Shown: positions 1 through 9,300 of the stretch, piece by piece
How positions within the stretch are numbered: position 1 is the stretch's first letter
How the letters are laid out: each line of letters opens with the position of its first letter
Notes under the pieces: generated by a model
What the model saw: the letters and a program-made list of their open reading frames with translations, nothing else
The model's database searches: none
What the model was told of the DNA's origin: nothing
Assembly: GCA_032353305.1 (NCBI GenBank)
Contig: JAUCNG010370705.1
Location: 1-11,545 of the forward strand
Length of the DNA stretch: 11,545 nt
Direction of reading: 5' to 3'
DNA from: Cephalothrix spiralis
Taxonomy: Eukaryota > Nemertea > Palaeonemertea > Archinemertea > Cephalotrichidae
Translations under genes and position numbers: made by a program

Positions 1-161
1 AATCGTTTAAAACCATATCATTAATTATGTTTGTCATATTTTCAATGAATTCATTTGCCTTATCCGTGTTCCATTTAGGAAATCTCATCTCTTTTTCATG
101 TTCAGTACTTTTTGATCAAACTTTGGAGCCATCTAGCGGCGAAACTAAAAAGAATTTTTAG
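1..161. other. Flank upstream of TRP-like exon, possible intron end
   Basis: No coding signal is seen. The stretch ends in a pyrimidine-rich ATTTTTAG at 154-161, which would serve as a splice acceptor for the TRP-like exon that starts at 162. The reading frame of that exon is closed by the same TAG at 159-161, so coding sequence cannot simply extend leftward without splicing. Earlier exons, which would carry the ankyrin repeats, would have to lie left of the window. Confidence 0.4.
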
Positions 162-1507
162 GGCGGAAATAACATCATTCATGCAATGATTTACACAACC
201 GAGCTAAAGCCAGAATTAGAAATGGTGTTTATTCAAATATACCAACGTCTGATTTCAAATTGTGATAAGGAAGAAAGGAAGAAGTTACTGTTGCTGGATA
301 ATTTTACTGGTCTATGCCCGCTGGAAACGGCAGGAGCTAGAGGCGCCTTTAAACTTGCCGTTGCAATAATGAACACTGAAGGTGTATATAGAAATGAAAT
401 TCAGGATTACGGTTCTCATTGTGCTTTCGAATACGATTTAAGCGACTACCCTGGTTTGATTGGCGAAAAAAATCGTGCATTTAGCCACCTATTTTATTTC
501 CTGTCTCAGATAAGTGATGAACAGGTCTCAATGATTCATGATAGTGGCTTCTTTCAAGATGCTATAGTTAAAAGTGTTCTGGAAAACCTCTACTGTGATT
601 TACGATTTCACATATACGGTGAATGTTTTTTAAATGTTTTCATTGCTGCCATGTTTTTCTATCCCACTGGAAAAGATTATTTCCAAAGTAATAATAAGTA
701 TTATTACCAAAGGAATATCACATTTTCATGCATTCCGAAGTACTCTTATATTGGTAATTATTTTATTGCTATTTTTAGTTTGATTTGATTTATTTTTTAT
801 TTGGCATTATCTATGTACAGAGGTTATAGATTTGTCAACATATCAGGTGTTCTGAAACATAATTTCAGGCCTCAGGAACACATCTTCTATGCAGTGTACG
901 CGTCTATAAAACTGATTCGATTGTTTATCCTTGTTTGTTTTAAATACCTCATGAATTTGGATTATGGTTCAGAAAAATACATGGTGTATGTATTGGCACT
1001 GAGATACTACACGTAGCTATAAGTTTCCAAATTGTACCTTATTTTGGAAAGTTCTTTGTAGGGTTATTCAAGGTATACCTTACAATTCAAAATTTCGTTT
1101 TCATATTAGTAATTAATTTTCTGGCCATGAGCGTGTATTTTACGAATATTCTTGTTTTTGAAAACTTGTGCAAAATCAGTTATATTCCTACCATAAAAAA
1201 TAATCTCTTCAATATGATTTTGCTTTCACAAAATAATTACACTGTTACTAAAACAGGTCATTTCAGCATGTTTACTGTCTTGTTTTTGCTAAATATAACT
1301 CTTATTCTTATGAACTACTTAATTGCGCTAATGACTGATGCTTATTCTTAGGTGAACAAATATATTGCTGTTCATGTTGTCTACGCGAGATTCAAAGCTT
1401 GTATAAATGATGCCTGGTTAAAGAATTTTGTTGAGTTTTGGAAAAGAGGGAGTCAACCTACAAATAAATTTGTTATTATTTTATCTCACGACTGTACAAG
1501 AAAATGA
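162..1507 (+). pseudogene. Broken C-terminal part of an ankyrin-repeat TRP-type cation channel
   Basis: About 445 codons are readable. From 162 the frame gives GGNNIIHAM, then KKLLLLDNFTGLCPLE and NTEGVYR. This resembles a last ankyrin-like repeat and linker of ankyrin-bearing TRP channels. Hydrophobic segments follow: one around 740-820; RLFILVCF near 921-944; a VPYFGKFF linker and FVFILVINFLAMSV at 1034-1135 (S4-S5 linker and S5-like); and FTVLFLLNITLILMNYLIAL at 1271-1330, a typical S6. A cytosolic tail ends at TGA 1505-1507. The frame is broken three times: TGA at 786-788 inside a membrane segment with the same frame continuing after it; a shift from frame 3 to frame 2 between about 1005 and 1014; and TAG at 1349-1351 just after S6, again with the same frame continuing. 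None of the gaps fits an intron. The simplest reading is a decayed gene or fragment; errors in the sequence are the alternative. The TRP-like assignment is firm at superfamily level, but the subfamily is not resolved. Confidence 0.65.
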
Positions 1508-1599
1508 TTTAACATTATTATATTAACAACAGGAACCACAACACGATATGTCATCTCTAATTTATAGGAACATAGGATTATTTTTGTAAAATACTTTAA

Positions 1600-1792
1600 C
1601 AGGGTGGCCACAACTTTCTGAAAACCAAATTCCATGACATTTCCATGACTTGTCCCTGACATATTCAGAAATTTCCAGACGCGACAACTTGAAAAAGGTT
1701 TTTTAATTTCCCATGACATTTCCATGACAATTTGGGCCAATTTAGGAATTCCATGACATTTTTAGGTTTTCCCCAGACATGTGGTCACCCTG
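1600..1792. mobile_element. 193-bp MITE with 12-bp inverted ends and TTTAA duplication
   Basis: The left end reads CAGGGTGGCCAC and the right end GTGGTCACCCTG. These are inverted copies differing at one base. TTTAA lies directly outside each end (1595-1599 and 1793-1797), as expected for a 5-bp target-site duplication. The interior repeats the phrase TTCCATGACATTT or close variants, at about 1630-1650, 1709-1727 and 1746-1758, so it is itself built from short direct repeats. There is no transposase, so it is non-autonomous. The superfamily is not assigned. The palindromic nature of TTTAA/TTAA leaves the exact duplication length open. Confidence 0.8.
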
Positions 1793-2377
1793 TTTAAGGA
1801 TTTTATAATAGAAATTTCATTGGAACAATTGTCCAAATGCAGCTTTTACTTAAAATATAGGACAAAACACAATTTCTTGAAATATAGGATTTTATAGGAT
1901 TCCTATAAAAATAAAACGAGCGCTGCGGAACCTGCAAAAATGACTGTTTAAAATTTTCGATAATTTCTAAAAATGTGAAAAATGAAGCCAAGCTCAGTTG
2001 GATCATGTTTGTAAAAATATTAAATCTGAATTCAAGCATATATTTTTTGACTTATATTCTTGTGTAGGCGTAATTGTTAAGTATGGTTACTTAATGTTGA
2101 TTGCTTGTGCTTTGTGTTGAATGCTAATTGTGGACAATGGACATGCTGCTAACAGTCAGAGAAAACCAAATATAATATATAGAGTGTATTAGGTCTGGAA
2201 AACAGTCAGGAAAAACTGGAAATTCCAAATTGGCCTAACATATCTCATTCCGAGCCCCTCCGCTATCTGAATACTTACTGAATCCATCTACACTCCGGCA
2301 CTTTTAGAGCTAAATCCGATTGAATTCTCATTTTAAATTTAATATTTGAGACTTTTTTGTGTGAAAATAATTATGGA

Positions 2378-2469
2378 TCAGGCAAGATTTGAACACGCGA
2401 TCTAGAATTAACTACATTTGTAAGATTGAAGTCCAATGCGGTAGCTAATTAAACCACTGCACTGGGGCT
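2378..2469 (-). repeat. tRNA-like sequence, probable SINE remnant
   Basis: Read on the minus strand, the stretch begins GCCCCAGTGCAGTGG, runs through an A-box-like GTGGTTTAATTAGCTACCGC and an anticodon-arm-like TTGGACTTCAATC, and ends with a B-box-like GTGTTCAAATCTTGC. The order and spacing match an RNA polymerase III internal promoter. The anticodon-to-T-arm interval is longer than in a working tRNA, and no clean cloverleaf or CCA-side acceptor stem is visible. A tRNA-derived SINE head or a tRNA pseudogene fits best. No poly(A) or tail repeat was identified. Confidence 0.45.
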
Positions 2470-3151
2470 ATACTAGTAGTCCAGTTATCGATATCTATAA
2501 ACATTGACTCACAACATTAATGTAAGGCAAATCAATATCACATGAATATTAATAGAATTAACCGATGGCCAATCACGTCGCCCCTTTTTCTCAGAAATGA
2601 TGATCAGGCAACATCTACGTGAGTTTTAACCTTTCCATTCGGAGTCAATTGAAATGATTATGGTTATCATGCTTGATACAACAATTTGTCATAATTTATA
2701 ACCATTTAAAAAAAGCCGTTTGTACATATTATAAACAATGTATGTAAGATTCTGTATCCATATATAATCCTAAAAATGTTAAATAAACAACAAAATGTTG
2801 ACCACATGTGGTGTTTTGTGTGTGTGTATGTAGAGTCAGTGTATTTAGTTTTAAACAAGCTCTAAAGGGTTTGTATCTGCATCCCGAGAGATGCATCACC
2901 TTTTGGTCATGGAGTCAATGACACCAATCATGAACGGCCTTTAGATCTACATGTAGGTCCCAAATTGACTACATAGTCCGTTTGTTTACAGAATAACCAG
3001 CCCTAGAACCGCCCGTCAGCTAATCTTATTCCGAGATCACTGTGCTAATTTGCACTCGTATGCACTAAGCCATTGATTAGCATTCGTTTTCACTGTTTCA
3101 ACTCAGTTTAAAAGGGAACAAAGCAAAAATCATTGACTTATGGTTACTTAC

Positions 3152-3377
3152 CTTTACCGCCGCCTGGTGGTGGTTGAATGTTTGAAGTGGAGCTACTTCA
3201 TTACCCATTCCAGAGTCCCAAATATTTAATAAATTATCATTTCCGCCACTAGCTAAATATTTTCCATCCGGTGACCAGGCTAACCCACAAACTTCCTGTG
3301 TATGGTGGTTGAGACTAGCCACATGATGTTCCGCCACTCTGACGTCATGATGATGTATTGCACCTGATCGACTTCCA
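3152..3377 (-). CDS. cdc20: cdc20 coding exon 7 (residues 308-383)
   Basis: The acceptor TTTTTTGTAG is at 3378-3387 and the donor GTAAGTAA at 3144-3151. The first base completes Thr308, split as AC|T across intron 6. The exon encodes GSRSGAIHHHDVRVAEHH (end of blade 3), then HHTQEVCGLAWSPDGKYLAS and GGNDN (blade 4), and LQTFNHHQAAVK leading into blade 5. It ends on a whole codon, so intron 7 is phase 0. The match to the CDC20 family is nearly continuous. Confidence 0.97.
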
Positions 3378-6300
3378 CTACAAAAAACGATAAACAATTA
3401 TAAGAAACATCATCACCCAGCTCAAAGCACCCCAAGAATTTGCAAATTTACACCCGATCATTATTCAGCTTTATGCACCAGTCAATGAAATGCACTTTCT
3501 CGATCGCTAGCTGTCGCTATGGATGGCCCATGGATTGCTCATAGGGGCGGGGATTTTTATAGATTTATAGAAAAATTCCGCTTGTAAATGTAACATATGA
3601 GGGAAAAAACAGAAAAAAATTAAGATACATTCACCGGTCACCCAGCCAAATAACCATACGCAGACTCAAAATTTTCATACACCAGTCACCGGGACCCAGC
3701 CATTTTTCAAAATTTGAGGCATGCTTTTTTTTAATTAAAAAAAAATTCTCTCTGGTTATATTTAAAAAAAACATTATTTGAATCTAAATTATAGCTAAAA
3801 TCTTATTCAAAAATTACGTTATGACGTCATTTTTTTTGTGACGTCGCATCACTTTGTTTGCAAAATATTTATTAACTATGGCATGTTCAGTGGCATGTTG
3901 CATATCAAATTGAAGAAAATAAAAAATGCAGATCATCTGATAGTTCAAAGATTGAATTCAGCTAATGTGGTGCAATATATACTGGTGGGATACTTTTACG
4001 CTTAAGCAAATAAATTTTTAGCAGTGTACATGCGGAAGTAAATACGGTACAAAATTTAAAGATGCAAAAAGCAAATGGATGAGAGATAAAGGAAGAGAAC
4101 CATAATTTAGGTTTCAAATTTTCTGATGTGTCAAGATGTCTTCAGCAAGTTTTTGATCTTTCTTTTTTTCTGATACTGGTAATTTCCTAACGTCTGCAGC
4201 CACCCTATTTTTTAGTTTTGCTTTGTTATGAAATTTTGTTAAATTAAAAATAGCCATACGTATTGAATTTGTTTTGTGACATTTTGCCAAATACCCACTT
4301 GAATAGCCATACGTATGGCAATTTTTTCTGACATTTTGTCATAGTCATACGTATAGTTTTTTTGTGACATTTTGCCAAACGCCCACCCAAATAGCCATAC
4401 GTACGTATGGTTATTTTTCAGAGGACCAATATACCCACCCTCCCCCAGTTGGTGTCTGAGACTATTTTGTCGATTATCTCGAAAAAATCCGAAAGCGACT
4501 CATTTTTATTTTTCCCGTCACTGACTAAACGGACTATCTTGGTAACAGGACAATTTGTCCCTGACACAATTCGTCCCGCACCGAGACAATTCGTCTCGCG
4601 CCAAAACAATTCGCCCTGCGCCGAGACAATTGGTCCATACGACAATTTCTCCCAATTTTAAAAGTTATTAGAATGAATGCTGATTGGTTAAAAATAATCA
4701 TATTGCTATTGATCAGTCATGTAGTGGTCTTAGAAGCAAGTGAACCGCTCAAATGGCTACTGGCCTTTGGTACGAATTTTGGGACCAATTGTCTCGGGAC
4801 GAATTGTCTAAGGGATGAATTGTCAGGGGCGAATTATCACGGGACTAAAATGGTTTTAGAACCGATTAGCTTACGTTGATAGGATATAGGAGTTCCATGA
4901 TGAAGATCCAACTCTTGCTGAGTGGCCGGACATACATCTTAACTGTTTGTTCTCCCCAACGTCCCATAACTGCAAGTATTAACAAAAAAACAAAATGCAA
5001 ATGATAGAAAGGTCGTCCCAAGCTTCGGAAATAATATATACGAGTATTCAAAAATAAGATATATCTAAAAACAAAGGGGATTCAAAATTTCAATGCTGTC
5101 AATAATTTTGAATTTATTTCTCGAGTTACATTATATATTCAATATACTATATATACGACTACAATGACTAGAGAGATATAAGAATAATTTACCCTGAATA
5201 AAATTAGTTGTTGCGGCAAGTCCATCTTAGAAAATACGCGACATATTACATCCGCGTGAAATCATATAAGACGAGACAAGGTATCAGAGAATGTTCCTTG
5301 GTCATGAACTGAAATTCTCTGATTTGTATTGACCAATTTTTAATTTCCCGACTTTCCATGTTTTCCGGACTCTGTAATAGATCTTGTAGCTTCAGGAGTA
5401 TGCGTTGAGTGTCAATGTCGAATCTCGCCGGACTCGTAGAAACAAACCCCAGCTCACATTTTTTTTCCTGGGTGGCTCGGTCAGGTTAAATACAGTCAGG
5501 AGTAGGATTGTCTATACGCATGGAGTAGGATTGTATACGCATCTCAAATCCGCTATATAGAAAAATGTACCTGCTGACTGAAGATGCAAACACAAGCGAA
5601 CGAGCCCTTTGATGGTACTGATACTGGCTATAGCTACCTGAACATCTCCTGTGCTTGTGCCAACTGCAAGAATATTCCCTTCTTTGATCCATTTAACGGA
5701 AGAAATATACTCGTCCTGCCCTTCCAGGTGAAATAACTCAGCAGTATCACCGGAACTGGCATTCCATACGTAGACAGCACTTCCTAAAGACACGGCTAGG
5801 TGGTTATTGGTGGACCAATCCAAAAGATTTAAATCTAAAATTAAATAATTATTGTTGTAAAATTTATATCGGTACTCAGAGCGGCCGGGAGGCCCGGGAC
5901 AGAAGGGAAATTAACAACCCTTTACTTGTAAGGGGGTGAGTTAAATTCCATTAATAGCAGTATCTTTTTAACATAACAATTAGAATAAGTTTTTAAAGTA
6001 ACACTCGTAATATACATGTACATGTGTACTCCACAATAGCAAAAACAAAAAAGACGTACGACTATGTTTAGCCTTTTTATAACTTAGGCAGCGTGCCACT
6101 TTCGGGCTAAAGTCGATTTCATATATTTATTTATTTATTATTAACGACGCTTTGGTGCAATAAGGGCGTATGTGCACGAAATTAATTTTCTTATGAGAGG
6201 GTCTTTGATGATGCATCACAATGTGGGTGTCAGTTGTAGTGAGCTTGGATAATGCTATATGTAAGGTCTTATAATCAGCAAAATCTTTAACCCAATAGAT

Positions 6301-9300
6301 TTTCATTACGTCATGAAATTTACTCTAGTAAACAAGAGGTAGATATCTGTACTACAACCTCTTGCGCTCATAGCTTATTAAGTTCTACCGTTTTGTCTAA
6401 TTCTCAGTCAGTTTTTTAAATAAAATGCTACTCCCGTATTATGTTCTAACACGCGCCCGTTTGTGAATTAGAGACACTTGGTGCAGCCAGGTGCAAGCGC
6501 GTTAACTCATTGCGCTAAATCTCTAATTGCATCGTTGATTTCGAACAATGATAATAATTATTTCTATTATTCAAAATGGCGGACTAGTATCCAATGGTTG
6601 TACGGTGTTATTACAGGATGCTTAAATCCGGGAATAAACCTGTACTTTAGCACGGTACATGAAATTATGACGTTATCGGAATTTCATGACACGGAACTGG
6701 ATTTTTAGAAAAGGTGACATACGCCCTTATTGCACCAAAGTTATTATTATACGAGCTCTATTAGTTTTAACTTACAGTAATCATCAATCAGCTCTGGAGC
6801 ATCTAATATTCTATCTGGTTGCTGTGGAATTTGGCGAGTTGAAACAGCTTTTGGTGCAGAGCAGGTACCACTGTATAAAACTCTTAACTTATTAGAATAA
6901 CCTGGGGGATAAAAGTTTGATATTTTATAACATGGAAATGAAAGTTCTTCTGATATACATTTGTAGAACACTTTATTTAAGAATGCATATATATATATTG
7001 GCGAAATAAATTTAAATTCAAATAAAATATATATCACGTGATCAGGAACGGAATAAACATTGAAAATGGTCGCATAAATAAAACAGGGGCAATTTGTTTG
7101 CCCTATATAGAAAGATAGAAGCTATCACAAAAAGAACATTGAAACTGTTTATCATCAAAATTATACCACTAAGAATGAATACCGTATATCGTATTTCTAT
7201 ATTAAAGGATATGTACCCATCGGAAACTGACGAATATTTCGGTTTGCAAATTGATATACTTTTTGAATTAGGCCAGAAACTGCCCGCGTGATGATATTTT
7301 GTATAGAGAACATAAAAAGTTCATATGTTCTTTATTACGAACACGTGGCTTTATAGTCACTGCGCTAGCGAAATTTACCGATTATAAGCACATTACAAAT
7401 AAAGGTCATTTGAAGACATACTAATTGGTGCCAAAAATGTTTCATAATTAGCCACTAATAATAATCACGTCAAGCCACGTCAAGCCATCGGCAGATTAAA
7501 AGAAACGAACCGGGGCAAAAGACAATTAAGGTAAGACAATTGGGAAAGATATGGTTTTTGTAAATCTTAAATTATGTTCGGGGATAAAGTTAAAATCAGG
7601 ATCTTCGTCTTTAATATCATTAATTCTATTAATTAATGCAATATTCTATCATTTCAGGAAATTATTTGAGAATCTGGTAAGTTAAATGAGTCAGTATATG
7701 AAAAGAGAAAAACACTAGAGAGAAATAAAAACTAAACGAATCAACTATAAGCAAATACACAATACACATCCTAACTCTAAACTGAGAGTAAATATAAGTT
7801 GAAAAAATTATAAATTATATATACTATCTCCTGTAACACTTGGTGAATATTGAACTGTAATGTAAAATACAATTTAAAAACATGAAGTATTTGTAATGCA
7901 AAATTTTAAAAACAATAGTTTCTTTAGCGAAAATGTGAAAATGCACTTTTTGGTTTTATTAACTGTTTAAATTTGAATATCTAAAAATTCAACATTCTTT
8001 TCAGTATTATAAGAGATCCGATTACAAATTTAAAATAAATAAAGTGATTTATAACTAAAAAATAAGGTTTACCTTCATGAGTTTTCGGAACTTTTGCTTT
8101 GAAAGACAATATTTTTGCGTCTTGAGGATTAGTTCCCTTGCCCAACGCTTCACCGACTCTCTGTTGGTATTCCGGATTCGCTATATTATCTGGGTCTTCA
8201 TTTTCTTGATTTGACATTAAATAACTAGATATATCTAAATCAGTAGTTGCTCTATTTGGAATAAATCTGAAAAAAAATTAGATTATTCAAGATAATTCTA
8301 AACAGCTTTTTAACTTACACAGGTGTATGGAACTTTTGGCGTACAATCTTCAGACTCCAGTTTTCGCCCCCCCCCGCCCTCGCGAAAATTTCGGAAGTGT
8401 GGGCCTAAACCAAATCAACCCTTATAATAATTGTGGAAATTCCAGGTTCAAGTTTATATTTTCGAAAGAGACGGTCCCGCTTTACCTTGATGTATGAAGG
8501 GTTTGGTTTTAATCCGACGATCGCCCCATAACCCTTTACTCATCTCGCGATAGACCACCTGGATCGTCATGTAATAAAATTCAATTTTGAATGCATCTGG
8601 CGTCAGCCAGATGACGCAGTTTTATCGAGATGTGCGAGGGGCTAGTATTTGCTGAACCGCGCGCCAGATTCCGCAAATACAGCCCCTCATTTATTAGGGC
8701 CAATACAATTTTTCGAGAGAGAAAAATCTATATTTGCCCAGGGACACTTGAAAATTGTATCTTATTATTGTATTAGTGCATGCGGACCAGAAAATATCGG
8801 GTTCGACCCTTATTGGGAACCTTGTTTAATTTTTTGAAAATTTGGCTCCGGCGCGGAGGTCCGAAAATGTGCCTGACCCTTTTGAAACTATTAACTTGAA
8901 CCTAGAATTTCCAAAAGCTTTCCAAAAATATAAGGGTTTTAGGACCCCACTTCCGAGATTTACGCGGGGACGAAAACTGGTGTCTGAAGGTTGTACGCCA
9001 AAAGTTCCATTAACCTGTGTGTAGTTCAACTCAAATTTTCCCCGCCTTGAGTCATCACTTAAAAAGTGACTCGGCAGCATTACCATTACTTCGTGCGTGG
9101 CTAATTTATAAGACTTTATGTACATGTACTAAGTCATCTTGATATACTCAAGGTTTATGATGATTCGCGCAAAGATAGTTGGAGCCTGTCGTAGATTATA
9201 ACCTTGGGTATCAAGATGGTACTTAGTAAGACCTGTCCTAAAATTGTCTAACAAACTCGACAAGCTGCGATCGTTGCTAAATCGAGAGGGTACTACTTTC

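Larger units (their letters stand above)
1508..3151. other. Gene-free stretch with repeats, probably part of cdc20 intron 7
   Basis: No exon was recognised on either strand. On the minus strand I looked for the expected next cdc20 blades (a Trp-Cys-Pro-Trp motif, the GGGT segment, the SGHG/SQNQ segment, the last Trp-Asp repeat) and found none. The stretch holds a MITE at 1600-1792, a tRNA-like SINE remnant at 2378-2469 and a short GT-rich run near 2813-2831. If cdc20 is intact, all of this, and the TRP-like fragment to the left, lies within its seventh intron. Confidence 0.5.
3378..4874 (-). other. cdc20 intron 6, repeat-rich
   Basis: This intron is 1497 bp. Besides the two arrays listed separately (4249-4420 and 4548-4850), it has related phrases near 3632-3710: CACCGGTCACCCAGCCAAAT followed by CCATACG, then CACCAGTCACCGGGACCCAG. 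The second array repeats similar wording (CCCACCCAAATAGCCATACG), so parts of 3632-4420 may be one diverged repeat family. A long A/T-run segment lies at 3724-3840. No coding signal is seen. Confidence 0.6.
5835..6775 (-). other. cdc20 intron 4, mostly one inserted element
   Basis: This intron is 941 bp, of which 591 bp are the inverted-repeat element at 6150-6740. The rest has an imperfect hairpin at 5906-5949, with arms GGAAATTAACAACCC and GGGGGTGAGTTAAATTCC, and AT-rich filler. Without the insertion the intron would be about 350 bp. No coding sequence is seen. Confidence 0.7.

Noticed and set aside
1486-1740. Minus-strand open frame across the MITE
   Set aside because: It follows the repeated CCATGAC words of the MITE on the reverse strand; the similarity is to the repeat, not to a protein family.
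3340-3347. TGACGTCA (CRE) palindrome, with another at 3822-3829
   Set aside because: The first is explained by the conserved His-Asp-Val codons of cdc20 and the second is a lone site deep in an intron; no promoter context.
4548-4653. CRISPR-like array
   Set aside because: The units are contiguous with 16-20 bp spacing and no unique spacers, and the opposite arm is inverted. The setting is an animal intron.
4407-4661. Open frames on both strands over the GACAATTCGTCCC units
   Set aside because: Both are by-products of a tandem array with few stop codons; periodic low-information peptides on both strands.
6478-6895. Two plus-strand open frames across the 591-bp element and cdc20 exon 4
   Set aside because: The first lies inside the transposon; the second runs through its end and antisense to a firmly identified cdc20 exon.
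7094-7291. 65-codon open frame in cdc20 intron 3
   Set aside because: No recognisable motif, AT-rich composition like its surroundings, no splice context, and it lies within an intron. Length is compatible with chance.
8215-8217. ATG at 8217 as an alternative cdc20 start
   Set aside because: The frame continues upstream through a good acceptor to form the essential C-box across the splice, and a full conserved amino terminus exists at 10516.
8826-9125. Overlapping open frames on both strands in the right arm of the foldback element
   Set aside because: They lie in inverted-repeat DNA, have no known domain, and are in the cdc20 intron.
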